DNA from: an uncultured Aquabacterium sp.
GTDB lineage: Bacteria > Pseudomonadota > Gammaproteobacteria > Burkholderiales > Burkholderiaceae_C
Direction: 5' to 3'
DNA: 6,765 bases
NCBI GenBank assembly: GCA_937923225.1
Contig: CALAKR010000405.1
Span: 1 to 6,765, forward strand
Made by a program: the position numbers and the translations under genes. A model generated the notes under the pieces. The model was given only the letters and a program-made list of their open reading frames with translations, ran no database searches and was not told where the DNA came from. Numbering within the stretch: position 1 is the first letter of the stretch; each line of letters opens with the position of its first letter. Below are positions 1-6,763 of this stretch, piece after piece.

Positions 1-1
1 A

Positions 2-787
2 TGGCTGCAGGCCTGCACCCGCTACTTCCCATTGGTGGGGGCCTGCGTGGGTGTGGTCGGGGCCCTGGTGCTGGCCGCCGCCAGCCTGGCCTGGCCGCCC
101 CTGGTGGCCGTGTTGCTGAGCATGGGGGCCACGGTGTGGATGACGGGCGGTTTCCATGAAGATGGCTGGGCCGACACCTGTGACGGCCTGGGGGGGGCCG
201 TGAGCCGTGAACGCGCGCTGGCCATCATGAAGGATTCGCGCCTGGGCAGCTACGGCGCCTTGGGCCTGGTGCTGATGCTGGGGCTCAAGGCCGCCGCGTT
301 GACCAGCCTGCTGGCCCCGGTGCTGGGCGAGCTCAACGAGGCCCAGAGCAGCCATGTGCACCAGGTGCTGCTGGGCTGGACGCTGATGGCCCTGGTCTGG
401 AGCCACACCACCTCGCGCCTGGCGCCGGTGCTGCTGATCCGCTTGCTGCCCTATGCGGGCGATGTCGAGCATGCCAAGGCCAAGCCGCTGGCCACGGGTG
501 TCTCCTGGGGCGGCGTGCTGGGGGCCGTGGTTGCTTGGGCAGTGGTCAGCCTGGCCCTGGTGGCCTGGGTGGGGCACATCGGCTGGCCGGTGCCCACCTT
601 GTGGCAGGCCATGGGCTGGGCCACGCTGGCGGCACTGCTGGGCACCTGGTGGCTGGTGCGCTGGCTGCGCAAGCGCCTGGGTGGCTACACGGGTGACACC
701 TTGGGCGCGGCCCAGCAGGTCACCGAGGTGCTGAGCCTGCTGGCCTGGCTGGCGGTGGTGCACCCGGTCACGTGGGTGCGCTGGTGA
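2..787 (+). CDS. cobS: Adenosylcobinamide-GDP ribazoletransferase (cobalamin synthase), 5'-truncated by window edge
   Basis: An integral membrane enzyme that joins alpha-ribazole or its 5'-phosphate to adenosylcobinamide-GDP, giving adenosylcobalamin (phosphate) and GMP, late in B12 synthesis. The frame is open from base 2 with no stop, so the true start lies outside; 261 residues are visible. The family usually has about 250-270, so some tens of N-terminal residues may be missing. Visible signatures, counting from base 2, are RYFPLVG (7-13), the acidic Mg-binding type motif GGFHEDGWADTCDGLGG (49-65), MKDSRLGSYG (76-85) and the C-terminal GYTGDTLGAAQQVTE (228-242). Several hydrophobic stretches (about 11-48, 86-106, 122-134, 167-191, 203-220, 243-254) fit a multipass protein. 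A TTG at 32 is not the start, because homology continues upstream of it. The tract at about 105-122 is hydrophilic and may be a lineage-specific loop. The stop overlaps the likely start of the next gene, as expected in a cob operon. Confidence 0.95.
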   Translation, partial: WLQACTRYFPLVGACVGVVGALVLAAASLAWPPLVAVLLSMGATVWMTGGFHEDGWADTCDGLGGAVSRERALAIMKDSRLGSYGALGLVLMLGLKAAALTSLLAPVLGELNEAQSSHVHQVLLGWTLMALVWSHTTSRLAPVLLIRLLPYAGDVEHAKAKPLATGVSWGGVLGAVVAWAVVSLALVAWVGHIGWPVPTLWQAMGWATLAALLGTWWLVRWLRKRLGGYTGDTLGAAQQVTEVLSLLAWLAVVHPVTWVRW

Positions 788-1341
788 GCGCCTTTGCAGA
801 AGAGGTGGGTAACTGGTGGGCCTGGCGCCACCCCAGGGCCCAAGGTGCCGAAGGCCGCTGCATCGGCCACACCGATCTCGCCCTGGATCCGCGCAAGGCC
901 CGCAGACTGGCAAGGCGCATTCGCCGTGAGTCCGTACGCCATGGCATACCCAAGGTGGTGTGCACCTCGGATCTGCGCCGCTGCCGTGATGTCGGCCGCC
1001 TGCTGCGTCGCTGGGGCTGGCGCCATGTGGTGATGCCTGAGTTGCGCGAGGCTGACTTCGGTGACTGGGATGGACGCCTGTGGGCCTCCATTGGCCAGGC
1101 CCCGGTGGAGGCCTGGTGCATGGATTTCGCCGATCACGCGCCGGGCGGCGGCGAAAGCCTGCGCCAGGTGCTGACGCGTGCCGCCGCATGGGTGCCGCCT
1201 GCGTCAGCCGGTGCGTTGGTGGCCCATGGGGGCTGGATGCTGGCACGCCGATGGGGGGCGCGGCACGGCCCCGGGCAATGCCCCGCCTCCGCCACGCAAT
1301 GGCCCGCGCCTCCTTGCCATGGGCAATGCTGGCGGCTCTGA
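784..1341 (+). CDS. cobC: Histidine phosphatase family protein, probable alpha-ribazole phosphatase
   Basis: A predicted cytosolic phosphatase of the phosphoglycerate mutase-like superfamily. Its expected role is to remove the 5'-phosphate from alpha-ribazole phosphate or adenosylcobalamin phosphate, the step paired with CobS. With the GTG at 784 it has 185 residues. The phosphoacceptor motif is WRHP (R15, H16; RHP replaces the textbook RHG). GRCIGHTDLAL (24-34), CTSDLRRCRDVGRLL (60-74) with R65, LREADFGDWDG (87-97) with E89 as likely acid/base, and VAHGG (146-150) with the second histidine H148 follow in order. The core is therefore intact. The start is uncertain: GTG 784 overlaps the cobS TGA (GTGA) and suits translational coupling; GTG 772 and GTG 805 are in frame, and 805 would leave only about nine residues before the catalytic histidine. 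Function as CobC is inferred from adjacency to cobS; the fold assignment is firmer. The C-terminus is rich in C, W and P. Confidence 0.85.
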   Translation: MSAFAEEVGNWWAWRHPRAQGAEGRCIGHTDLALDPRKARRLARRIRRESVRHGIPKVVCTSDLRRCRDVGRLLRRWGWRHVVMPELREADFGDWDGRLWASIGQAPVEAWCMDFADHAPGGGESLRQVLTRAAAWVPPASAGALVAHGGWMLARRWGARHGPGQCPASATQWPAPPCHGQCWRL

Positions 1342-1402
1342 GTGGCCAGTCGATGACCTGATGTCGAGTGCCTGAATCTGCTGGCTCGCAGGTGCAGGTG
1401 TT

Positions 1403-1429
1403 GCGCCTCGGTCGCGCCTCAGTCGCGCC
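1403..1429. repeat. Imperfect 11-bp tandem repeat over the clsB stop codon
   Basis: GCGCCTCGGTC (1403-1413) is followed directly by GCGCCTCAGTC (1414-1424) and then GCGCC (1425-1429), about two and a half copies with one mismatch. The clsB stop (1419-1421) lies in the second unit. It looks like simple slippage in GC-rich DNA; no function is evident. Confidence 0.6.
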
Positions 1430-2753
1430 AATCCCGTTGTCTTACGCCCGCCAGCCGCAGGTACAGCTTTGCCACCCAGTTCAGCGCCCCTCGCATCCAG
1501 CGTGTCGATCGAGGCTGCGCCACATCGCTCGCCCGTGGCACTTCCGCGCTGTCGGCAAAGTCACGGGCCAGCGCGGCGCCCAGCGTCTTGGCAAAGCCCC
1601 GGTCACGCACGATCAGGTTGCCTTCCAGGTTGACCAGCATCGACAGGGGATCCAGGTTGGAAGATCCCACCGTGGCCCACTCGTCGTCCACACACAGCAC
1701 CTTGGCATGCAGCCACGAGGGCTGGTATTCGAAGATGCGCACACCATGGGCCTGCAGCTCGTCGTACAGGGCGCGTGCGGCGATGGCGGCGATCTTGTAA
1801 TCCACCTTGCCCTGCAGCAGCAAGCGCACACGCACGCCCCGATCGGCAGCGTGCTTGAGCGCGCGGCGCAGCGCCCGGCCGGGGTAGAAATAGGGCGTGA
1901 CGATGTCCACGTTCGAGCGCGCCTGCTGGATGGCCTGCAAGGATGCCCGCTCGATGGTACGGCGCTGGCGCAGGTTGTCGCGCAGCACGAAGGCGGCCCG
2001 CATCGGCAGTCGGATGCCCGCGCTGGCACTGATCTGGCCTTGCTCTACCGGTGGCAAGCGCAGGCGAGCCTGCTGCCACACCCGTCGCAGCCGCTTCATG
2101 CGGCCGGGCACCTTCATCCACTCGATCAGGTCGTCGCGCCAGTCGCGGCCCAGCGTGGCGCGTGTCCACATGGCCCGGATGGTGTGCTGTACGGGCAGGG
2201 CGGTGGGGCCCTGCACCTGCACGGCGTAGTCCAGGCGCGGCTGGCTGGTCCAGCCATGCACCAGGTCATGGCGGTCGTCGATCAGATTGATGCCGCCCAC
2301 GAAGCCCAGGTCCTCGTCGACCACGCACAGCTTGAGGTGCATGCGCCGCCAGTTGCGGCTGTTGAGCGCCGACAGCAGCCCTGCTACTGGGCGGTAGATG
2401 GCCAGCTGGATGCCCTGGTGGCGCAGGCTTTGCCAGAAGGCCTCGGGCACCTCGCGTGAGCCCACGCCGTCCATCACCACCTGCACGGTCACGCCGCGGC
2501 GTACCGCGCGTGCCAGTGCTTCAAACACCAGATCGGCCTGGCCTCCGGTGCCTGTCAGGTAGTTGGCCAGCCAGACGCTCTCTTGCGCGGCGTCGATGGC
2601 CTGCACCATCGCCGGGAACAGCTCGTCGCCGCCACGCAGCAAGGCCACGCGGTTGCCGCCGGTGAATACCGGCCTGCGCTGGGCGTACCAGGCCAGCGAG
2701 AGGGACTGCGTGGCACCGTCGCCGAAGCTCAGATGCCTGGGGGGGCCTTGCAT
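1419..2753 (-). CDS. clsB: Cardiolipin synthase, phospholipase D family (ClsB/YbhO type)
   Basis: A phospholipase D superfamily transphosphatidylase, expected at the inner membrane, making cardiolipin from phosphatidylglycerol. From the ATG at 2753 it has 444 residues, close to the 413 of E. coli ClsB. Two HxKx4D catalytic motifs are intact: HLKLCVVD at 139-146, followed by GGINLIDD, and HAKVLCVD at 349-356, followed by GSSNLDPLS. An N-terminal transmembrane pair of the ClsA kind is absent, which fits the ClsB/ClsC subgroup; the missing large C-terminal extension and the gene context favour ClsB. The ATG was chosen because it shares its A with the TGA of the upstream gene (TGATG), a classic coupled junction. 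The frame stays open upstream to 2840, but that stretch lies inside the neighbour's coding end and does not resemble the family. A GGAG about 14 bases upstream is too far to be a convincing ribosome site, so coupled reinitiation is likely. No ybhN-like flippase gene follows; cobC lies opposite. Confidence 0.93.
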   Translation of the reverse strand: MQGPPRHLSFGDGATQSLSLAWYAQRRPVFTGGNRVALLRGGDELFPAMVQAIDAAQESVWLANYLTGTGGQADLVFEALARAVRRGVTVQVVMDGVGSREVPEAFWQSLRHQGIQLAIYRPVAGLLSALNSRNWRRMHLKLCVVDEDLGFVGGINLIDDRHDLVHGWTSQPRLDYAVQVQGPTALPVQHTIRAMWTRATLGRDWRDDLIEWMKVPGRMKRLRRVWQQARLRLPPVEQGQISASAGIRLPMRAAFVLRDNLRQRRTIERASLQAIQQARSNVDIVTPYFYPGRALRRALKHAADRGVRVRLLLQGKVDYKIAAIAARALYDELQAHGVRIFEYQPSWLHAKVLCVDDEWATVGSSNLDPLSMLVNLEGNLIVRDRGFAKTLGAALARDFADSAEVPRASDVAQPRSTRWMRGALNWVAKLYLRLAGVRQRDWRD

Positions 2754-3568
2754 CACGCCAGCTCGAACTCCGCCACCAGGGGCAGGTGGTCCGACAGCCT
2801 GGCCCAGGCCGTGCCGCGCGGCACCAAGATGGATTGGCACTGCAGCCCGCGCGTGTAGACGCGGTCCAGTGCCAGAACCGGCACGCGCGAGGGGTAGGTG
2901 GGCACGCGCTCGGCCATCAGCGTGCGCGCGCGCGTCAGGCCCGCATCGATCAGGATGTGGTCCAGCGCCTCGTTCCAGTCATTGAAATCGCCAGCGACGA
3001 CCACCGGGGCATCCGGCGGCAGGACCTCGGCCACCAGCTTGGCCACGCGTGAGGTCTGGCGCACGCGGCTGGAATGGATCAGGCCCAGGTGCACCACCAC
3101 CACGTGCACCTCGATGCCGTTCCACTGCACCGGCACGTGCAGCAGGCCGCGCTGCTCGAAGCGGTGGTCCGACACATCATGGTGGCCAATGCTGCCGATG
3201 GGCCAGCGTGAGAGCAGGGCGTTGCCATGCTCGCCGTGCTTGGTGGTGGCATTGGTGCGGTAGGCCACGTCGTAGCCTTCCGGCGCCAGGTAATCGGCCT
3301 GGGGTTTGTCGGGCCAGCAGCCGTGCCCGAACTGGGTCACGGAAAACTTGCGCGCCTCTTGGTGATTGAAGCTGCGCACCTCCTGCAGGCAGATGATGTC
3401 GGCGTCCAGCGCCTCCACGGCCAGGCCCAGGTTGTGGATCTCCAGGCGCTTGGCGGGCCCCATGCCGCGCACACCCTTGTGGATGTTGTAGGTGGCTACC
3501 CGCAGCCCCTTGGCGGACAAGGTAGTGGCGGCCGGCGGCAGCAGGGTCGATTGAAACGGGTTCAGCAC
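2753..3568 (-). CDS. ybhP: Endonuclease/exonuclease/phosphatase (EEP) family protein, YbhP-like
   Basis: A metal-dependent phosphodiesterase-fold protein of the superfamily that holds exonuclease III, sphingomyelinases and inositol phosphatases; its substrate is unknown. It has 271 residues. The family motifs appear in order: RVATYNIHKG (23-32, N28), CLQEVR (60-65, metal ligand E63), HGNALLSRWP (114-123), VVVHLGL (157-163, H160), VAGDFNDW (191-198, D194 and N196), LDRVY (234-238) and LSDHLPL (258-264, catalytic D260/H261). All expected metal and catalytic residues are present, so it should be active. No signal peptide or membrane segment is seen. The start is a GTG at 3568; no in-frame ATG precedes the first core strand, and the ATG at 3588 is out of frame. 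Its stop overlaps the clsB start by one base. E. coli ybhP also precedes ybhO/clsB, which suggests a lipid-related role, but that is inference only. Confidence 0.9.
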   Translation of the reverse strand: MLNPFQSTLLPPAATTLSAKGLRVATYNIHKGVRGMGPAKRLEIHNLGLAVEALDADIICLQEVRSFNHQEARKFSVTQFGHGCWPDKPQADYLAPEGYDVAYRTNATTKHGEHGNALLSRWPIGSIGHHDVSDHRFEQRGLLHVPVQWNGIEVHVVVVHLGLIHSSRVRQTSRVAKLVAEVLPPDAPVVVAGDFNDWNEALDHILIDAGLTRARTLMAERVPTYPSRVPVLALDRVYTRGLQCQSILVPRGTAWARLSDHLPLVAEFELA

Positions 3569-3632
3569 GTCGGTGTCTCGTTGGTCATGCTGATCGCTAC
3601 CTTAGCGCGTTTGGGATGTCCCCTGTGGCACG

Positions 3633-4142
3633 TCAACCCGTGGAACGTCGCCCATTATTGGCCTTCATCGACAACTGCAGGATCGCCTCGGCGTTGGAGG
3701 GCGAGAAGCAGCGGTCGGCCGCCTCGCGCAGCGGCAGCCAGGCGTAGGCCGTATGCTCGCGTGGCGCCAGGGTGACGGGCGTGCCCGCCGGCACGCACAG
3801 CCCGAAGACCCGCTCCAGGTTGTGGGTGACGCCTGGAGCGTAGCGGTGGCGCCACACGGGGTAGATCTCGTAGATGTTCTCGATGGCCCAGTCGGTGAGC
3901 GCCGTTTCAGGGATGCCCTCGCTGCCCACCAGGATGCCGGTTTCCTCGTGCACTTCGCGGATGGCGGTGGTGCGCCAATCCTCGTCTTCCGTGTCCTTGG
4001 AGCCCGTCACGCTCTGCCAGAAGCCGGGCTGCTTGGCACGCTCGATCAGCAGCACGTCCAGCGCCGGTGTGTGGATCACGACCAGCACGGATTGCGGGAT
4101 CTTGTGGGGCGATGCGTTGGACACTGTCTGGGGCGTCGTCAT
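3633..4142 (-). CDS. nudB: Dihydroneopterin triphosphate diphosphatase, Nudix family
   Basis: A cytosolic Nudix hydrolase expected to remove pyrophosphate from 7,8-dihydroneopterin triphosphate, giving the monophosphate in folate synthesis. From the ATG at 4142 it has 169 residues, slightly longer than E. coli NudB (about 150). NudB-specific signatures are SVLVVIHT near the N-terminus, FWQSVTGS (41-48), and RHRYAPGVTHN (98-108), all closely matching the E. coli enzyme. The Nudix box runs from G47 to I70 and ends in REVHEETGI, with the metal-binding glutamates E63, E66 and E67; it has one more residue between the first glycine and first glutamate than the standard G-x5-E spacing. An upstream in-frame ATG at 4181 would add 13 residues, but it sits at the edge of a hairpin just after the aspS terminator, and the extension does not look conserved. 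Neither ATG has a strong Shine-Dalgarno sequence. The spacing of 64 bases to the next gene permits co-transcription. Confidence 0.93.
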   Translation of the reverse strand: MTTPQTVSNASPHKIPQSVLVVIHTPALDVLLIERAKQPGFWQSVTGSKDTEDEDWRTTAIREVHEETGILVGSEGIPETALTDWAIENIYEIYPVWRHRYAPGVTHNLERVFGLCVPAGTPVTLAPREHTAYAWLPLREAADRCFSPSNAEAILQLSMKANNGRRSTG

Positions 4143-4159
4143 GGGTTCAAGAGTGTCGC

Positions 4160-4181
4160 ATGGGCGAAAACTCGCGCCCAT
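4160..4181. other. Inverted repeat between the aspS terminator and nudB
   Basis: ATGGGCG (4160-4166) and CGCCCAT (4175-4181) are perfect 7-base arms around an 8-base loop. The repeat begins right after the U-tract of the aspS terminator and ends about 18 bases before the nudB ATG, so it would lie in the nudB 5' leader of any read-through transcript. It has no downstream T-run on the - strand, so it is not a second ordinary terminator. It could be an operator, an mRNA structure, or chance. Confidence 0.5.
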
Positions 4182-4212
4182 AAACAAAAACCGCCCCCAG
4201 GGGAGCGGCTTT
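4182..4212 (-). terminator. Rho-independent terminator of aspS
   Basis: Read on the - strand, CCGCTCC and GGGGCGG pair (one G-U) around the loop CCTG, followed at once by TTTTTGTTT. A short AAAG before the stem can extend pairing into the U-tract. It begins about 37 bases past the aspS stop. The + strand lacks a comparable T-run, so the orientation fits aspS. The rest of the spacer (4143-4248) holds the inverted repeat and no clear promoter. Confidence 0.85.
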
Positions 4213-4248
4213 CAAGAGGCTGGCCCTGCAGGGGGCCAGGGCGTGGGA

Positions 4249-6060
4249 TCAGGCAGGTGCGTTGCCCGCAGCCACCTGCGCATTGCGCAGGCGGATGTGC
4301 AGTTCGCGCAGTTGCTTCTCGTCCACGTTCGACGGGGCGCCCGTCAGCAGGCACTGGGCGCGCTGCGTCTTCGGGAAGGCGATCACGTCGCGGATGGACT
4401 CGGCCTTGGTCATCAGCGTCACCAGGCGGTCCAGGCCGAAGGCCAGGCCACCGTGCGGGGGCGCGCCGTATTGCAGCGCGTCCAGCAGGAAGCCGAACTT
4501 CACCTTGGCGTCTTCGGCGCTGATGTTCAGGGCCGTGAAAACCTTGCTCTGCACCTCGGCGCGGTGGATACGGATCGAGCCGCCACCCAGTTCCCATCCG
4601 TTGAGCACCATGTCGTAGGCCTTGGCAATGCACTTGCCCGGGTCCGTGTCCATGTAGTCTTCGTGGCCGTCCTTCGGGGCGGTGAACGGGTGGTGCACGG
4701 CGTTCCAGCGGTCGGCTTCGTCGTCGTACTCGAACATCGGGAAATCGACCACCCACAGCGGGGCCCAGCGGTCTTCGAACAGGCCGCTCTTCTTGCCGAA
4801 ATCGCTGTGGCCGACCTTCAGGCGCAGCGCACCGATCGCGTCGTTGACGACCTTCTCCTTGTCGGCACCGAAGAAGATCAGGTCGCCGTCCTTGGCGCCC
4901 GTGCGCTTGAGGATCTCGGCAATCGCTGCGTCGTGCAGGTTCTTCACGATGGGCGACTGCAGGCCGTCACGGCCCTTGGCCACTTCGTTGACCTTGATCC
5001 AGGCCAGGCCCTTGGCGCCGTAGATCTTGACGAACTCGGTGTAGGCGTCGATCTCGCCGCGCGACATGGCGCCGCCGCCGGGCACGTTCAGGGCCACCAC
5101 GCGGCCGCCCTTGGTCGTGGCGGGGGTGGAGAAGACCTTGAAGTCCACGTCGGCCATCACCTCGGTCAGCTCGGTGAACTGCAGCTTCACGCGCAGGTCG
5201 GGCTTGTCCGAGCCGTACAGGAACATGGCGTCGGCATACGTCATGACCGGGTACTCGCCCAGGTCGACGTTGAGCGCCTTCATGAACACATGGCGGATCA
5301 TGCCTTCGAACATGTCACGGATTTCCTGCTCGGTCAGGAAGCTCGTTTCAATATCGATCTGGGTGAATTCGGGCTGGCGGTCGGCGCGCAGGTCCTCGTC
5401 GCGGAAGCACTTGGTGATCTGGTAGTAGCGGTCGAAGCCGGCCACCATCAGCAGCTGCTTGAACAGCTGGGGGGACTGAGGCAGCGCGAAGAACTGGCCG
5501 TCGTGCACGCGCGAAGGCACCAGGTAATCGCGCGCTCCTTCGGGCGTGCTCTTGGTCAGCATCGGGGTTTCGATGTCGACGAAGCCGTGCTCGTCCAGGA
5601 ACTTGCGAGCCTCCATGGCCACGCGGTAGCGCAGCATCAGGTTGCGCTGCATGTAGGGGCGGCGCAGGTCCAGCACGCGGTGCGTCAGGCGCGTGGTTTC
5701 CGACAGGTTCTCGTCGTCGAGCGGGAAGGGCGGCGTCACGGAGGCGTTGAGCACCTCCAGCGTGTGCGCCAGCACTTCGATCTTGCCGCTGGTCAGGGCA
5801 GCGTTCTCGGTGCCGGCCGGGCGGGCGCGCACCACGCCGGTGATCTTCACGCAGAACTCGTTGCGCACGTCCTCGGCGGTCTTGAAGGTGTCGGCACGGT
5901 CGGGGTCGAACACCACCTGCACCAGGCCTTCGCGGTCACGCAGGTCGATGAAGATCACGCCGCCGTGGTCGCGGCGACGGTTCACCCAACCCGACAGGGT
6001 GACGGTTTCGCCCAGCAGGGCTTCGGTCACAAGACCGCAATAGTGGGAGCGCATGGCCAT
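4249..6060 (-). CDS. aspS: Aspartate--tRNA ligase, probably non-discriminating (Asp/Asn)
   Basis: A class IIb aminoacyl-tRNA synthetase that charges tRNA with aspartate in the cytosol. It has 603 residues, normal for the bacterial type (about 590). An N-terminal OB-fold anticodon-binding domain covers about 1-110, with [19 protein letters not shown] (24-42). The catalytic core follows with motif 1 around FVDIETPML (160-168), the [13 protein letters not shown] loop (172-184), [15 protein letters not shown] (191-205), motif 2 [14 protein letters not shown] (219-232) and motif 3 GLAFGLDRL (538-546). The bacterial GAD insertion lies at about 290-430. H32 and G83 occupy the anticodon-domain positions reported to mark non-discriminating enzymes (H31/G83 in Pseudomonas aeruginosa); discriminating enzymes such as E. 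coli's have Leu at the first. Such an enzyme would also make Asp-tRNA(Asn) for GatCAB. The ATG at 6060 is preferred over 6054 because AGGAAG sits 7 bases upstream. A terminator follows the gene. Confidence 0.98.
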   Translation of the reverse strand: MAMRSHYCGLVTEALLGETVTLSGWVNRRRDHGGVIFIDLRDREGLVQVVFDPDRADTFKTAEDVRNEFCVKITGVVRARPAGTENAALTSGKIEVLAHTLEVLNASVTPPFPLDDENLSETTRLTHRVLDLRRPYMQRNLMLRYRVAMEARKFLDEHGFVDIETPMLTKSTPEGARDYLVPSRVHDGQFFALPQSPQLFKQLLMVAGFDRYYQITKCFRDEDLRADRQPEFTQIDIETSFLTEQEIRDMFEGMIRHVFMKALNVDLGEYPVMTYADAMFLYGSDKPDLRVKLQFTELTEVMADVDFKVFSTPATTKGGRVVALNVPGGGAMSRGEIDAYTEFVKIYGAKGLAWIKVNEVAKGRDGLQSPIVKNLHDAAIAEILKRTGAKDGDLIFFGADKEKVVNDAIGALRLKVGHSDFGKKSGLFEDRWAPLWVVDFPMFEYDDEADRWNAVHHPFTAPKDGHEDYMDTDPGKCIAKAYDMVLNGWELGGGSIRIHRAEVQSKVFTALNISAEDAKVKFGFLLDALQYGAPPHGGLAFGLDRLVTLMTKAESIRDVIAFPKTQRAQCLLTGAPSNVDEKQLRELHIRLRNAQVAAGNAPA

Positions 6061-6067
6061 GGCTAGT

Positions 6068-6073
6068 CTTCCT
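6068..6073 (-). promoter_or_regulatory. Ribosome binding site of aspS
   Basis: AGGAAG on the - strand lies 7 bases before the ATG at 6060 and 13 before the second ATG at 6054, so it decides in favour of the upstream start. It sits in the 41-base gap after the DUF502 gene, in which I see no terminator or clear promoter. Confidence 0.7.
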
Positions 6074-6101
6074 GCGCCCTCTTGGGACGCGACAAGGTTT
6101 G

Positions 6102-6719
6102 TTATTTATCCGCGAGCGTGGTGTCGGGTGGCGTCACCACGCCCATCGAAACGATGTATTTGAGCGCGGCATCCACGCTCATGTCGAGTTCAATGCAGTC
6201 GCTCTTGCGCACGATCACGAAGTAGCCCCCGGTGGGGTTGGGTGTCGTGGGCACGAACACGCTGAGGTATTCGTCGCGCAGATAGGCTGCGATCTCGCCG
6301 CTGGGCGAACCGGTGACGAAGGCCACGGTCCAGACGCCCTCGCGCGGCCACTGCACCAGCACGGCCGTGCGGAACGCATTGCCGGTCTCGGAGAACAAGG
6401 TGTCCGACACCTGCTTGACGCTCGAATAGATCGAGCGCACCACAGGGATGCGGCTGACCACGGCATCGCCCCAGGATACCAGCTTGCGGCCCGCAAAGTT
6501 GCTGGCTGCGAAACCGACCAGCAGCAAGATGGCCAGCGTCAACAGCACGCCGAAACCGGGAATGTGCAGGCCCAGCAGCCGGTCGGGCTGCCAGCTCTCG
6601 GGCAGGATGGTCAGCGTCTGGTCGAGCGTGCCGACGATCCAGTTCAGCACCCACACGGTGATGACGCCGGGAACGATCACCAGCAGGCCGGTGAACAGCC
6701 CTTTGCGCAAGGCAGCCAT
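6102..6719 (-). CDS. DUF502 family inner-membrane protein
   Basis: A conserved membrane protein of unknown biochemical function. From the ATG at 6719 it has 205 residues, normal for the family. Two hydrophobic helices are visible: about 8-30, with the family's [16 protein letters not shown], and about 54-74. A soluble C-terminal domain carries the hallmarks [20 protein letters not shown] (20 residues at 90-109), [11 protein letters not shown] (155-165) and [18 protein letters not shown] (177-194). The family match is strong, but the role is not known and I do not assign one. An in-frame TTG at 6728 would add three residues and overlap the upstream stop; the ATG is preferred, with a GAG 6 bases upstream. 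It probably shares a transcript with aspS, 41 bases downstream, and with the upstream FmdB-like gene. Confidence 0.92.
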   Translation of the reverse strand: MAALRKGLFTGLLVIVPGVITVWVLNWIVGTLDQTLTILPESWQPDRLLGLHIPGFGVLLTLAILLLVGFAASNFAGRKLVSWGDAVVSRIPVVRSIYSSVKQVSDTLFSETGNAFRTAVLVQWPREGVWTVAFVTGSPSGEIAAYLRDEYLSVFVPTTPNPTGGYFVIVRKSDCIELDMSVDAALKYIVSMGVVTPPDTTLADK

Positions 6720-6724
6720 GGGAC

Positions 6725-6763
6725 TCAATCGGCCGCGACGGCTGCGGGAGCCGGCGCGGCAGG
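6725..6763 (-). CDS. C-terminal tail of a probable FmdB-family zinc-ribbon protein (cut by window edge)
   Basis: One - strand frame entering from the right edge reads PAAPAPAAVAAD and stops at TGA (6727-6725), five bases before the DUF502 ATG. Small FmdB-type zinc-ribbon proteins of Burkholderiales commonly end in an Ala/Pro-rich tail and sit directly before a DUF502 gene, so this is the likely identity. The diagnostic zinc-ribbon cysteines lie outside the window, so the call rests on context and composition only. Confidence 0.5.
   Translation of the reverse strand, partial: PAAPAPAAVAAD

Noticed and set aside
685..1137. A 150-codon open frame on the - strand
   Set aside because: It lies opposite the ends of cobS and cobC, both of which are recognised genes; no family resemblance is seen.
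1368..2459. A 363-codon open frame on the + strand
   Set aside because: Antisense to clsB, which has both HKD motifs intact; the composition is that of a GC-rich shadow frame.
2754..2840. N-terminal extension of ClsB from a start at 2840
   Set aside because: It would overlap the coding end of the YbhP-like gene by 88 bases, and the residues do not resemble the family; the TGATG junction gives a better start.
2920..2940. Alternating GC run
   Set aside because: It lies inside the coding sequence of the YbhP-like gene, encodes conserved-looking residues and is explained by codon bias.
3569..3632. Possible promoter before the YbhP-like gene, starting from TTGACG near the nudB stop
   Set aside because: The nearest -10-like sequence (TAAGGT) is about 26 bases away, too far for a sigma-70 spacer.
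4139..4756. A 205-codon - strand frame overlapping the end of aspS
   Set aside because: It is an alternate frame of aspS that runs through the terminator; R/P/G-rich with no motif.
3874..6066. A 730-codon open frame on the + strand
   Set aside because: It is wholly antisense to aspS and the 5' part of nudB, which match known families over their full length; the translation is rich in H, V, Q, R and L without domain motifs, as expected for an antisense frame of a high-GC gene.
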